Source of the DNA: JAKCDU01 sp035551615
GTDB lineage: Bacteria; Actinomycetota; Acidimicrobiia; Acidimicrobiales; Palsa-688
NCBI GenBank assembly: GCA_035551615.1
Contig: DASZNC010000022.1
Location: forward strand, 29,328 to 93,327
Reading direction: 5' to 3'
Length of the DNA stretch: 64,000 nucleotides
Shown here: one piece after another, positions 47,725 to 58,646 of the stretch
How the letters are laid out: the number at the start of each line of letters is the position of its first letter
How positions within the stretch are numbered: the stretch's first letter is position 1
Program-made: the position numbers and the translations under genes
The notes under the pieces: generated by a model
Databases searched by the model: none
What the model was told of the DNA's origin: nothing
The model's input: only the letters and a program-made list of their open reading frames with translations

Positions 47725-48651
47725 TCAGCCCCGGCCGGTCTGGGCGCGGAAGAACTTCCGGGCCCCGGTCGCGCTCCAGTTGTCGTGGTCCTCGCCGAAG
47801 CAGCGGGCGCCGTCCAGCTCCCACTCCGTCAGGCAGTTGACGGTGAACAGGTTCGGGTTCAGGTGCAGGCCGATCCTGTTCAGGCACCGGCCCCGGGCCT
47901 CGAACTCACGTCCGGTCTCGTCCGCCCCGGTGACGGTGACCGCCAGCGGGAACCCGGTCGTGCCGTCCCTCTCGGTGACGACACGGGTCGCCGACGCCAG
48001 CTTGGCCCACTGCCCGTCGCGCATGTAGTAGCCGTGGATCGAGTTGTAGCCGGACCCGAAGTCCATCGTGATGGTGTGGAAGCCGTGGTCGGGACCGGCG
48101 GTGGCATAGCTGTACCCGCCGGGTCCGAAGCCGGGACCGAACTGGGAGCGGATCCCCCACGACCGGTCACGGAAACCGAAGGCGTCGACCTCGATGCGTT
48201 CACCGTCCAAGACGATGGTGCCGGTGTAGCGGCCCGGCTGGTCGAGGTGGGAGTGGCCCAGATAGTTGGGCCGGCCCACCGCCGTGAAGGTCAGCTCGAT
48301 GTGCAGATCGTCGCCGTCGGGATCGTCGTAGGCCAGCTCGTAGCGGTGCTGGGCCTCCACGCACCGGTACCTGATGCCGTTGGGCAGGGCGATGTCGGTG
48401 AGGTCCTGGTCCGGTATGCGCAGGTGCCAGAAGTTCTTGGCGTAGCGGGCGTTCCACAGCTGGTCGCCGGACGGGTCCCACACGTAGGCACCGGCCGAGC
48501 ACACCCCCTGGTTGGTCCGGAAGAACGGATACAGCTGCGCCGAGAGCCGGCGCTCGGGAACGGCGAAGGTGAACCAGCAGGTCTCGGTCCAGTAGGGATC
48601 GTCGCTCTGGGGCGGATGGAATCGGTCGTCGGGATGGGACGAGTCGGTCAC
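47725..48651 (-). CDS. CrtC/AttH-like (lipocalin-type) hypothetical protein
   Basis: A 308-residue soluble protein. DDPYWTETCWFTFAVPERRL, GQCSAGAYVW-like GVCSAGAYVWDPSG, DAFGFRDRSWGIRSQFG and NSIHGYYMRDGQWAK resemble the two-lipocalin fold of carotenoid 1,2-hydratase/AttH-related DUF families. The RDRSWG motif is the clearest marker. No signal peptide. Its GTG start overlaps the stop of the phosphotransferase gene by four bases, so the two act in the same process. The substrate could be a terpenoid or lipid, but this is a guess from the fold. Confidence 0.7.
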   Translation of the reverse strand: MTDSSHPDDRFHPPQSDDPYWTETCWFTFAVPERRLSAQLYPFFRTNQGVCSAGAYVWDPSGDQLWNARYAKNFWHLRIPDQDLTDIALPNGIRYRCVEAQHRYELAYDDPDGDDLHIELTFTAVGRPNYLGHSHLDQPGRYTGTIVLDGERIEVDAFGFRDRSWGIRSQFGPGFGPGGYSYATAGPDHGFHTITMDFGSGYNSIHGYYMRDGQWAKLASATRVVTERDGTTGFPLAVTVTGADETGREFEARGRCLNRIGLHLNPNLFTVNCLTEWELDGARCFGEDHDNWSATGARKFFRAQTGRG

Positions 48652-49682
48652 GGCAGCAGATCCTCCAGACAGTGTGTGGCCTGATTCTTCCGCCAGTAGT
48701 CGTTCTCGGCCGGCATGAGCCCGCGATCGACCGTGCGGTTGATCACCCGGACGACGATGGCGCTGTAGCGCACGGCGGCGAAGATCTCGTACCAGAGGGT
48801 GTCGACGGGCGTCCGGCCGGCCAGGTCGAAGTAGATGGCCGCCTGCTCCTCGCGCGTCGGCTCCCCCTCCAGGCGGGCCGGGGCATGGGAGTGCTCGTGC
48901 GACCAGCGGTCGAACATGAGCCACCAACCGAGGTCGACGGCGTACGGGGCGATACATGCGGCCTCGAAGTCGGTGACGCAGGCGGCCCGGTATTCCTGCC
49001 AGATGATGTTGCCCAGCCGGGGGTCCCCCCAGTTGACCGTGACCGACGACGGGTCGTGCTCCGGGGCGTTGGTAGCCAGCCAGTCGAAGGCGCCGGTGAC
49101 CAGCGGGTGGGCCCGACCTCGGAGCTCCCGCTCCAGGTAGGCCCGCCACACGTCCACCTGATGCATGGCCGTCGGCTCCGCCCCGTCCGGGAGCAACCAG
49201 CCCAGGTCGTGCTTCTCCCAGTCCAGCGTGTGCAACTCGGCCAGGACCCGGATCCCGTCGGTGACCATCTCCCGGCGCTGGTCCGCGGTGCCGTCGGCGA
49301 AGAAGCCTTCCGCCGCGTAGGTGGGGGTGACCAGCGGCACCTGGCCCTCCACGAAACCCATCACGTAGAACGGAGCCCCGACGATGCCGGTCGAGCTCTC
49401 GTATCCGATCAAAGGAGCGAGCGGGATCGAGGTACCGGCCGACAACGCACTCATCAACCGGTACTGGATGTCGACCTCGACGTCGTGGCCTTTCGCCTGT
49501 TCGGGGTAGACCGCCGGTTCCGGCGACTCCCTCCGCAGGACGTACGGTCCGGTCGGCGTGTCGATCCGGAGGGTCTCGGCCGAGAAGCCGGTCGACAGCG
49601 CGGCGACATCGTCGATCTCGACCGGGCGGCCCAGGCGGTCCGTCATCCAGGCCGCCAACCGTTGCGTTTCTTCAGGTTCCAC
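48648..49682 (-). CDS. Aminoglycoside phosphotransferase-family (ACAD10-like) kinase
   Basis: A 344-residue small-molecule kinase-like protein. The nucleotide lobe has TGPYVLRRESPEPAVYP, and the Brenner-type catalytic motif is VTVNWGDPRLGNIIWQEYRA, in which HGD is NWGD, as in many acyl-metabolism-linked members. VTDFEAACIAPYAVDLGWWL holds the second metal-binding Asp. Family members in actinobacteria often sit with acyl-CoA dehydrogenases; here the partner is the CrtC/AttH-like protein. A GTG start follows AGGGAGGG. Antibiotic resistance should not be inferred. Confidence 0.82.
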   Translation of the reverse strand: MEPEETQRLAAWMTDRLGRPVEIDDVAALSTGFSAETLRIDTPTGPYVLRRESPEPAVYPEQAKGHDVEVDIQYRLMSALSAGTSIPLAPLIGYESSTGIVGAPFYVMGFVEGQVPLVTPTYAAEGFFADGTADQRREMVTDGIRVLAELHTLDWEKHDLGWLLPDGAEPTAMHQVDVWRAYLERELRGRAHPLVTGAFDWLATNAPEHDPSSVTVNWGDPRLGNIIWQEYRAACVTDFEAACIAPYAVDLGWWLMFDRWSHEHSHAPARLEGEPTREEQAAIYFDLAGRTPVDTLWYEIFAAVRYSAIVVRVINRTVDRGLMPAENDYWRKNQATHCLEDLLP

Positions 49683-49714
49683 CCGACCCTCCCTGATCGA
49701 CCGACGAGGGAGAG

Positions 49715-49720
49715 TAATCT
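49715..49720 (+). promoter_or_regulatory. -10 element of typA
   Basis: TAATCT lies 24 bases before the preferred typA ATG (49745), which gives a short leader that includes the AGGAAGAG ribosome-binding site. It is only three bases from the in-frame ATG at 49724, which argues against that earlier start. Confidence 0.45.
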
Positions 49721-49744
49721 GGGATGCCCCCTCAGGAAGAGATC

Positions 49745-51601
49745 ATGCAGAGAACAGATATCCGCAATGTGGCCATAGTGGCCCATGTCGACCACGGCAA
49801 GACCACCCTCGTCGACGCCATGCTGCGCCAGTCCGGCGCATTCCGGGCCAATCAGGAAGTGGCCGACCGGGTCATGGACTCCATGGACCTCGAGCGGGAG
49901 AAGGGCATCACCATCCTGGCCAAGAACACCGCGGTCAGGTACGGCGACATGACCATCAACATCGTCGACACCCCTGGCCACGCCGACTTCGGCGGCGAGG
50001 TGGAACGGGGCCTGACCATGGTCGACGGCGTGCTGCTGCTCGTCGACGCCAGCGAGGGCCCGCTCCCCCAGACCCGTTTCGTGCTGCGCAAGACATTGGA
50101 GGCCCGCCTCCCGGTCATCTGCGTGATCAACAAGATCGACCGGCCCGATGCCCGCCCGGCCGAGGTGATCGACGCCGTATACGAGCTGTTCCTCGACCTG
50201 GGCGCCGATGAGAGCCAGATCGAGTTCCCGATCGTCTATTGCAACGCCCGGGCCGGCAAGGCCGCCCTCGAGGCCGACGCGGTCGACGGGGTCAGCGATC
50301 TGAAGGTTCTCCTCGACCTGCTGGTGGAGCGCATACCGGCGCCCGAATACGAGGAGGATCACCCCTTCCAGGCCCTCGTCACCAACCTCGACGCGTCGCC
50401 GTACGTGGGCCGCCTGGCCCTGTGCCGCATCCGCAACGGCTGGGTCCGCAAGGGCGATTCGGTCGCGTGGTGCCGCCACGACGGCACGATCGAACGGGTC
50501 CGCCTGTCGGAGGTCTACGTGACCGAAGCCCTCGAGCGGGTCGACGCCCCGCCTGAAGGAGCCGGTCCCGGCGACATCATCGCCGTCGCCGGCATCCCCG
50601 AGATCATGATCGGCGACACGCTCGCCAATCCCGACAACCCCCGCGCCCTGCCGGTCATCACGATCGACGACCCGAGCATCGGGATGACCATCGGGGTCAA
50701 CACGTCGCCGCTGGCCGGCAAAGCATCGGGAACGCTGGCGCCCGGCAACAAGCTGACCGCCCGGCTGATCAAGAGCCGCCTGGACAATGAACTGGTCGGC
50801 AACGTGAGCATCCGCGTCCTGCCGACCGACCGGCCCGACACCTGGGAGGTCCAGGGCCGCGGCGAGCTGGCCCTGGCCGTGCTGGTCGAGATCATGAGGC
50901 GGGAGGGCTTCGAGCTCACCGTCGGCAAACCGCAGGTGCTCACCCGCGAGATCGAGGGCAAGGTGCACGAGCCGATGGAGCGGGTCAGCGTCGATGTCCC
51001 CGAGGACTTCATGGGCGTGGTGACCCAGCTGCTGTCACTTCGCAAGGGTCGCATGGAGGACATGGTCAATCACGGCACCGGCTGGGTGCGCATGGATTGG
51101 ATCGTGCCGTCGCGTGGCCTCATCGGGTTCCGGACCGAGTTCCTCACCGAGACCCGCGGCACCGGCCAGCTGCACCACGTGTTCGAGGGCTACGAGCCGT
51201 GGCACGGTGAGTTGCGGACCCGCCCGAACGGCTCCATGGTCGCCGACCGGCGGGGACCGACCACCGCCTACGCCCTCACCAACCTGCAGGAACGGGGCGC
51301 CCTCTTCATCGGCCCCGGCGTCGAGGTGTACGAGGGCATGGTCGTCGGCGAGAACGCCCGCAGTGAGGACATGGACGTCAATCCGACCAAGGAGAAGAAG
51401 CTCACCAACATGCGGGCGGCCGCCTCCGACGAGACGGTGCGCCTGGTACCCCCGCTGCAGCTGTCCCTGGAGCAGGCCCTCGAGTTCACCCGCGAGGACG
51501 AATGTGTCGAGGTGACCCCGTCCATCGTGCGGTTGCGCAAGGTCATCCTGGACCAGTCGGACCGGGCCCGCCGGCGCAGCGCGGCCAAACCCCGCCCGTA
51601 G
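49745..51601 (+). CDS. typA: Ribosome-associated GTPase TypA/BipA
   Basis: A 618-residue translational GTPase involved in ribosome assembly and stress adaptation. The G domain has G1 IVAHVDHGKTTLVDAMLRQS, G2 EREKGITILAKNTAVRY, G3 VDTPGHADFGGEVERGL and G4 CVINKIDRPDARP. EF-G-like domains III and V and the TypA-specific C-terminal domain follow (PSRGLIGFRTEFLTETRGTG; ALFIGPGVEVYEGMVVGENA; KKLTNMRAAASDETVRLVPP). I use the ATG at 49745 because AGGAAGAG precedes it and the family N-terminus is RTDIRNVAIVAHVDHGK. An ATG at 49724 is less likely. Confidence 0.96.
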   Translation: MQRTDIRNVAIVAHVDHGKTTLVDAMLRQSGAFRANQEVADRVMDSMDLEREKGITILAKNTAVRYGDMTINIVDTPGHADFGGEVERGLTMVDGVLLLVDASEGPLPQTRFVLRKTLEARLPVICVINKIDRPDARPAEVIDAVYELFLDLGADESQIEFPIVYCNARAGKAALEADAVDGVSDLKVLLDLLVERIPAPEYEEDHPFQALVTNLDASPYVGRLALCRIRNGWVRKGDSVAWCRHDGTIERVRLSEVYVTEALERVDAPPEGAGPGDIIAVAGIPEIMIGDTLANPDNPRALPVITIDDPSIGMTIGVNTSPLAGKASGTLAPGNKLTARLIKSRLDNELVGNVSIRVLPTDRPDTWEVQGRGELALAVLVEIMRREGFELTVGKPQVLTREIEGKVHEPMERVSVDVPEDFMGVVTQLLSLRKGRMEDMVNHGTGWVRMDWIVPSRGLIGFRTEFLTETRGTGQLHHVFEGYEPWHGELRTRPNGSMVADRRGPTTAYALTNLQERGALFIGPGVEVYEGMVVGENARSEDMDVNPTKEKKLTNMRAAASDETVRLVPPLQLSLEQALEFTREDECVEVTPSIVRLRKVILDQSDRARRRSAAKPRP

Positions 51602-51689
51602 CCGCCGACCCGACCAGGGAAAAGCCGCCGCAGTCGCCGGAAACGTCCGGGTAACGCGGAGGTAACAACCGGCTGGCAGACTGGGCCCG

Positions 51690-53308
<1,619 letters not shown>

Positions 53309-53315
<7 letters not shown>

Positions 53316-54259
53316 GCCGGATCGCCGAAAGCCTCTTCTGGATCGGCCGCTACGTCGAGCGGGCCGAGGACACGGCCCGCATCCTGGACGTGCACATCCA
53401 CCACCTGCTCGAGGCTCCGCTCACCAGCGAGACCGAGAGCTGCCGCTCGATGCTGGCCGTGATGGGCGTGTCCCTTCCACCCGATGAGATGGGTTCGGTG
53501 TCGGCCCGGCGGGTCACCGACCTCCTGGCCTTCGACCCGGCCAACTCCAGCTCGATCGTGTCCTCGCTCATCGCCGCCCGGGTCAACGCCCGCAGTGTGA
53601 GCGAGGCCATCAGCTCCGAGATGTGGGAAGCCCTGAATGTCACCTACAACGGCCTGCCCACCCAGCTCGACCTGGGCGGCCGCACGGCGCCGTACGCCTT
53701 CTTCCGGTTCGTGCGCGAACGGGCGGCCATCATCGCCGGGCTGACCGAGTCGACGATGAGCCGCGATGACGCGTGGCGGTTCATGGTCCTCGGCCGCAGC
53801 CTGGAGCGGGTCGACATGCTCACCCGCCTGCTGGCCGCCGCGCTCAGCGGGCCCGACCCGGACTGGGTCGTGCTGCTGCGCTCCTGCTCGGCCCACGAGG
53901 CCTTCCTCCGGACCTACCGGCGGGAGCCCGAACCGACCCTGGCCGCCGAGTTCCTGCTGCTCGACCGGTTGTTCCCCCGCTCGCTGTTCTACGCCCTCCA
54001 GACCGCCGAGGAGTGCCTGGCCGAGCTGGATCCGAGGTCCGGGCGGGCGGGCATGCCCGACGAGGCCCGGCGGGTGCTCGGCCACCTGCGCACCAGCCTG
54101 GAGTTCCGCCGTATCGAGGACCTGGTCGGGGACCTGCCCGGGCTGCTGATCAACCTGCAGAAGGGCTGCAAGGCGGCCAGCGCCGCCCTGGCCGATCGTT
54201 ACTTCCGCCAGACCAGCCCGATCGAGTGGAGCGTCGAGGTCCTGGCGGTGGAAACGTGA
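53309..54259 (+). CDS. Alpha-E domain protein (DUF403)
   Basis: A 316-residue, all-helical protein. It begins MLSRIAESLFWIGRYVERAE, the invariant family start, and includes YNGLPTQLDLGG, RDDAWRFMVLGRSLERVDML and LLLDRLFPRSLFYALQTAEE. The family has no established catalytic activity and is encoded almost always between a circularly permuted ATP-grasp and a transglutaminase, as here; it is proposed to be part of a peptide-modification system. The ATG at 53309 lies within the last codons of the preceding gene (CCA TGC TGA). Confidence 0.93.
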
Positions 54260-55113
54260 GCTACCGCCTACGGGTCGAGCACGTGAGCCGCTACCGCTAC
54301 GCCCGCCCGGTCCAGTCGTCGTACAACGAGGCCCGCCTCACCCCTCTGACCACGCCCCGCCAGCTGGTCCTCGACTCGCGCGTCACCGTCCGGCCGGCCG
54401 CCGCGCTGCACGGATACGTGGACTATTGGGGCACGGTCGTCCATTCCTTCGACCTCCAGCAACCGCACGACGAGATGGTCCTCACCGGCAGTTCCGTCGT
54501 AGAGACGGCGACCGGCGTGGGCCTGGACGGCCGGCTCCGACCCGAGGTCCAGCTCGGATGGACCGAGCTGGCGACCCCTGAGGTGGCCGACGAGTACGCC
54601 GAGTACCTGGCCCCCACCGTCATGGTCCCGATCGACAACCGGCTGGTCGAGCTGGGCCGTTCGTTCACCGGCCCCTCGCCGGCGGCCGCCGCCGACGCCG
54701 CTATTGGCTGGGTCCGCGATCAGCTGACCTACGTTTCCGGCACCACGGGCGTGCACACCTCCGCCGTCGAGGCGTGGGAAGGGGGCAAGGGGGTGTGCCA
54801 GGACTACGCCCACCTGACCCTGGCCGTACTGCGGGGAGCCGGCGTGCCCGCCCGCTACTGCTCCGGGTACGTACATCCGAACGGCGATGCCGAGGTCGGC
54901 GAGACGGTGCACGGCGAGAGTCACGCCTGGATCGAATACTGGGCCGGCTCCTGGGTGGCCGTCGACCCGACCGCCGGGAAGAGCATCGGAGACCGCCACG
55001 TCCTGGTGGCCCGGGGTCGGGACTATTCGGATGTGGCGCCGGTCAAAGGGATATTCCACGGCGGGACCACGTCGGGGCTGGATGTGACAGTAGCGCTGAC
55101 CCGATTGGCCTGA
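54256..55113 (+). CDS. Transglutaminase-like cysteine peptidase/transferase
   Basis: A 285-residue protein with an N-terminal beta domain (YRLRVEHVSRYRYARPVQSS) and the papain-like transglutaminase core. Catalytic Cys lies in WEGGKGVCQDYAHLTLAVLR, His in GESHAWIEYWAGSW and Asp in VAVDPTAGKSIGDRHVLVA. No signal peptide, so it acts in the cytoplasm. The GTG start overlaps the alpha-E gene by four bases. With the two preceding genes it completes the conserved ATP-grasp/alpha-E/transglutaminase cassette. Confidence 0.93.
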   Translation: MSYRLRVEHVSRYRYARPVQSSYNEARLTPLTTPRQLVLDSRVTVRPAAALHGYVDYWGTVVHSFDLQQPHDEMVLTGSSVVETATGVGLDGRLRPEVQLGWTELATPEVADEYAEYLAPTVMVPIDNRLVELGRSFTGPSPAAAADAAIGWVRDQLTYVSGTTGVHTSAVEAWEGGKGVCQDYAHLTLAVLRGAGVPARYCSGYVHPNGDAEVGETVHGESHAWIEYWAGSWVAVDPTAGKSIGDRHVLVARGRDYSDVAPVKGIFHGGTTSGLDVTVALTRLA

Positions 55114-55119
55114 CCGCCG

Positions 55120-55698
55120 CTACTGGTGCTTCGGGTCGTCCGGGAAGAAGGCGACGAACGACAGCGGCCGCTTCTGGCGGCGGAGGACCTGCTTCCACAA
55201 CTCGCCGGGATCGAGGGTGAACACGTCGTTCGGTTCGCCGTCGACGACCCACCAGGCGCCGGCCCCGATCTCTGCCTCCAGCTGCCCGGCCGACCACCCG
55301 GCGTAGCCGGCGAACATCCTGACCTGGCGCACCGAACCGGGGACGGCGTCGGGATCGGACTCCAGGTCGATCGTGCCCACACCCGGTGCGATCTCCTTCC
55401 ACTCGTCATCGGCGCCGACGGTCGCCGTGCGGGCCAGGCAGATCACCGCCTGGTGCTGGACCGGGCCGCCGAGGAAAAGCACCGCCGGCTGGGCCGCCAG
55501 GTGCTCCCACTGGGGCAGCGGCTCGGCCACGTCCATCTGGCTCGGGCGGTTGAGCACCAGCCCGAACGCGCCCTCGTCGTTGTAGGCCAGGAGCAGTACG
55601 ACCGTCCGGTCGAAGTTCGGGTCGGGCAGGAGCGGGTTGGCCACCAGCAGCCGGCCGGCGGCCACGACCTGCGGGCCGACACCGGATCGGTCAGCCAC
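55120..55698 (-). CDS. algH: AlgH/YqgE (UPF0301) family protein
   Basis: A 192-residue protein with the family signatures GRLLVANPLLPDPNFDRTVV, EGAFGLVLNRPSQMD, FLGGPVQHQAVICLARTATV and MFAGYAGWSAGQLEAEIGAG, ending in WWV. Structures of relatives show a compact alpha/beta fold without known catalytic activity; its biochemical role is unsettled. GTG start at 55698. It converges with the transglutaminase gene (six-base gap) and diverges from the alcohol dehydrogenase gene. Confidence 0.93.
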   Translation of the reverse strand: MADRSGVGPQVVAAGRLLVANPLLPDPNFDRTVVLLLAYNDEGAFGLVLNRPSQMDVAEPLPQWEHLAAQPAVLFLGGPVQHQAVICLARTATVGADDEWKEIAPGVGTIDLESDPDAVPGSVRQVRMFAGYAGWSAGQLEAEIGAGAWWVVDGEPNDVFTLDPGELWKQVLRRQKRPLSFVAFFPDDPKHQ

Positions 55699-55792
55699 GA
55701 GGACCTCGGGCAGGCAGGTCGGACGGCACGATTCCCCAGTCTGCCACCCGGCCCGAAGGACGCCTTTGCACCAGCCGGACGGGCCGAATGAC

Positions 55793-55798
55793 TAGCTT
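55793..55798 (+). promoter_or_regulatory. -10 element of the zinc alcohol dehydrogenase gene
   Basis: TAGCTT ends six bases before the ATG at 55805. It fits TANNNT and implies a leaderless message. Confidence 0.5.
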
Positions 55799-55804
55799 GC
55801 CTGT

Positions 55805-56863
55805 ATGCGAGCTGTGACGGTTGTGCCTCTGCAGCAGGGATCGGTGGACCTGACCGAGCTACCGGAGCCACCGGAGGCCGACGGCCCCGTGCTCGTCCGG
55901 ACCCGCGCCGTCGGGGTGTGCGGCACCGACCTCGAGATCATCGGCGGCGAGTACGGATGGGCCCCGCCCGGCGAGGACCGGTTGGCCATCGGCCACGAGT
56001 CCCTGGGCGAGGTGATGGAGGCGCCGGACGGAAGCGGGTTCGCCCCGGGCGACCTGGTCGTGGCCATTGTGCGCCGGCCCGATCCGGCGCCGTGCGCCAA
56101 CTGCGCCGTCGGCGAATGGGACATGTGCCGCAACGGGCAGTACACCGAATGGGGCATCAAGGAGCATCACGGCTACGCCCGCGAGCGGTACCGGATCACC
56201 CCCGACTTCCTGGTCAAGGTCGACCCCGGGTTGGGCAACCTGGGTGTCCTACTGGAGCCGACGACCGTCGTGGCCAAGGCCTGGGACCACATCGAGCGCA
56301 TCGGTGGCCGGGCCGTGTGGCAGCCCAAGACGGTGCTGGTCACCGGCGCCGGGCCCATCGGCCTGCTGGCCGCCCTCCTCGGCGTGCAGCGGGGCATGGA
56401 CGTACATGTGCTCGACCAGGTCACCGACGGATTGAAGCCGGAACTGGTGGCCGCCCTCGGCGCCACCTACCACCACGGGGCGGTGGCCGACATCGGCGTC
56501 GAGCCGGACGTGGCCATCGAGTGCACCGGCGTAGCCCCGCTCATCTTCGACGTGATGGACCACGCCGGGGCCAACGGCATCGTCTGCCTGACCGGGGTCT
56601 CGTCCGGTGGCCGTGACCTGTCAGTCGACGTCGGCCTGCTCAACCGCCGGCTGGTCCTCGAGAACGACGTGGTATTCGGATCGGTCAACGCCAACCGCCG
56701 TCACTACGAAGCCGGGGCCAAGGCCCTGGCCAAGGCGGACAAGCAGTGGCTGGGACGACTGATAACCCGTTCGGTCCCCCTCGATGACTGGAAGAACGCC
56801 TACACCCGCCAGCCCACCGACGTGAAGGTCGTCCTCAGCTTCGACTCCGATACGGCGGCCTGA
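55805..56863 (+). CDS. Zinc-dependent alcohol/glucose 1-dehydrogenase
   Basis: A 352-residue medium-chain dehydrogenase. Catalytic zinc ligands are in AVGVCGTDLEIIGGEYG and RLAIGHESLGEVMEAPD, and the structural zinc lobe reads PCANCAVGEWDMCRNGQYTE with three visible Cys. The NAD(P) fold has VLVTGAGPIGLLAALLGVQR. The C-terminal region (LLNRRLVLENDVVFGSVNAN) matches the glucose 1-dehydrogenase subgroup, so an aldose is the likeliest substrate. A leaderless promoter precedes the ATG. The DUF2804-like gene follows within five bases. Confidence 0.88.
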   Translation: MRAVTVVPLQQGSVDLTELPEPPEADGPVLVRTRAVGVCGTDLEIIGGEYGWAPPGEDRLAIGHESLGEVMEAPDGSGFAPGDLVVAIVRRPDPAPCANCAVGEWDMCRNGQYTEWGIKEHHGYARERYRITPDFLVKVDPGLGNLGVLLEPTTVVAKAWDHIERIGGRAVWQPKTVLVTGAGPIGLLAALLGVQRGMDVHVLDQVTDGLKPELVAALGATYHHGAVADIGVEPDVAIECTGVAPLIFDVMDHAGANGIVCLTGVSSGGRDLSVDVGLLNRRLVLENDVVFGSVNANRRHYEAGAKALAKADKQWLGRLITRSVPLDDWKNAYTRQPTDVKVVLSFDSDTAA

Positions 56864-56867
56864 GCGC

Positions 56868-57845
56868 TTGCTGATCCAGCCCTGGCGGTCCACCGCCGCC
56901 CCGTTCGCCCCGGCCTCACCCATGGGCCGCTCCGGGCCCGGCGATCCCTTCGGGCACCCGGCCGGTCGGGGAATCGCCCCGTCCGGCGGCACTGCGACCG
57001 GAAGCGGGCCGGCCGCCGCCCGGTCGGCGACCGCCCGTCCGGGGGTGGCCCTGCCGCCCGGTCCGATGCCGCTCCGCCTGGGGTCCCGTCCGCTGAAGCG
57101 CTGGTGCTATGTGGGCGTCTACGGCCCCGATCTCATGCTGTGCGCGGGCACCGCCCACGTCGGCCCGCTGGGCCAGGGGTTCTGGGCCATGTGGGACCGG
57201 CGGGCCGGCGTGCTCGAGAGCGAGACGGTACTGGTGCGGACCGGTCGGGTCCGGGTGACCCCGAGGGACGTGGCCGTCCATTCCGGCGGTGTCCGCATGG
57301 AGTTGGCCGTCAGCCCGATCGGCGAGCCGGTGGAGGTGGTCAGCCCGCACGGCCGGTCCTACATCTGGACCCGCAAGACACCGGTCCGGGTCCACGGCCA
57401 CGCCACCCTCGGCATGGAGGTGCGCCCGATCAGCGGCACCGGCCTGGTCGACGAGTCGGCCGGCTACCACGCCCGCGAGACGGCGTGGGAATGGTCGGCC
57501 GGGGTCGGCACCAGTGTCGACGGCTGGCCGGTGGTCTGGAACCTGGTGCGCGGGGTACATGACGCCGAGACCATGAGCGAGCGCACCGTCTGGATCCATG
57601 GCCGGCCGATCGAAGCTCCCCCCGTACGTTTCTCGACCGACCTGGATGAGGTGTGGGGTCAGGACGGTTCTCTCCTGCGCTTCGAGGAGGAAGCCAGCCG
57701 CATGCGCAACGAGAACCTGGGCCTGATCCGCAGCGACTACGTGCAGCCGTTCGGGCGCTTCCAAGGCACCCTGCCGGGTGGCATCGAACTGTCGGACCAC
57801 GAGCCCGCCCTCGGCGTGATGGAGCGGCACCGGGCCCGCTGGTAG
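56868..57845 (+). CDS. DUF2804-like protein
   Basis: A protein of up to 325 residues. The conserved part begins near LRLGSRPLKRWCYVGVYGPD and includes GQGFWAMWDRRAGVLESETV, GYHARETAWEWSAGVGTSVD and VWNLVRGVHDAETMSERTVW. The layout (R-x-KRW-x-YVGV, later T-x-WxWSAG) matches what I recall of DUF2804, a lipocalin-like family of unknown function. The first 60 residues from the TTG at 56868 are Pro/Ala/Gly-rich; the ATG at 57066 is an alternative start that would trim them. It is probably co-transcribed with the alcohol dehydrogenase gene. Confidence 0.72.
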   Translation: MLIQPWRSTAAPFAPASPMGRSGPGDPFGHPAGRGIAPSGGTATGSGPAAARSATARPGVALPPGPMPLRLGSRPLKRWCYVGVYGPDLMLCAGTAHVGPLGQGFWAMWDRRAGVLESETVLVRTGRVRVTPRDVAVHSGGVRMELAVSPIGEPVEVVSPHGRSYIWTRKTPVRVHGHATLGMEVRPISGTGLVDESAGYHARETAWEWSAGVGTSVDGWPVVWNLVRGVHDAETMSERTVWIHGRPIEAPPVRFSTDLDEVWGQDGSLLRFEEEASRMRNENLGLIRSDYVQPFGRFQGTLPGGIELSDHEPALGVMERHRARW

Positions 57846-57860
57846 CGGGCTGTCCCCGAT

Positions 57861-58646
57861 TCAGTAGCTGGTGTCGAGGGCGTGCCGGATGGCCGCCACT
57901 GCGTCGCCCACCGCTTCGGGCCCACCGCCGTCCAGCAGGATGCGCATCAGCGCCGAGGCCACCACCACCCCGTCGGATTCGGCCGAGGCGGCCACCGCCT
58001 GCTCCGGGCCGGAGATGCCGAAGCCCATCACGACGGGCAGATCGGTAACCGCCTTGAGCCGCTTGGCCAGCACCCCGGCGGAGGTGGCAACCGAAGCCCG
58101 CTCGCCGGTGACGCCCATCAGGTTGACGCCGTACACGAACCCACGCGACCGCTCGCACAGCCGGGCCAGTCGGTCGTCCGGTGTGACCGGGGCGGCCAGC
58201 ATGACCGGCGCCACCCCCCGTGCCCAGGCGTCGCTCTCCCACTCGCCCGACTCCTCCAGGGGTATGTCCGGGATGATGGCGCCCAGAACGCCGGCGTCGC
58301 CCAGCATGGACGCGAACCGGGCGTGGCCGGCCCGGTAGACCAGGTTGTAATAGGTCATGGCGACCAGTGGCACCGGGATCTCCACCCGGGCCAGCGCGTC
58401 CATGATCGACGCCGGCGTGGCGCTCGCCGACAACGCCCGGATGGACGCCTCCTGGATGGTCGGTCCGTCCATCACCGGATCCGAGAACGGCACGCCGATC
58501 TCGACCAGGTCGGCCCCGGCCGCGACCATCGCCTCGAGCGACGCCACCCAGTCCGGGCCCAGGCCGCCGGTCACGTACGTCACCAGGATCTTGCGGCCCG
58601 AGTCCCGCACCTCCCGCAGATGGGCTTCGACCCCGACGCCTCTCAC
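57861..58646 (-). CDS. trpA: Tryptophan synthase alpha subunit
   Basis: Cleaves indole-3-glycerol phosphate to indole, which passes to TrpB. A 261-residue TIM barrel with the catalytic Glu/Asp pair: DLVEIGVPFSDPVMDGPTIQ, and IIPDIPLEESGEWE (PDLP-type motif). YGVNLMGVTGERA and VMGFGISGPEQ hold the phosphate loops. The GTG start at 58646 overlaps the trpB stop by four bases. It is the last gene of the trp cluster and converges with the DUF2804-like gene. Confidence 0.96.
   Translation of the reverse strand: MRGVGVEAHLREVRDSGRKILVTYVTGGLGPDWVASLEAMVAAGADLVEIGVPFSDPVMDGPTIQEASIRALSASATPASIMDALARVEIPVPLVAMTYYNLVYRAGHARFASMLGDAGVLGAIIPDIPLEESGEWESDAWARGVAPVMLAAPVTPDDRLARLCERSRGFVYGVNLMGVTGERASVATSAGVLAKRLKAVTDLPVVMGFGISGPEQAVAASAESDGVVVASALMRILLDGGGPEAVGDAVAAIRHALDTSY

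Noticed and set aside
48648..49682. Aminoglycoside-resistance gene
   Set aside because: The NWGDPRLGN variant motif and the partner gene point to a metabolic phosphotransferase, not a drug-modifying enzyme.
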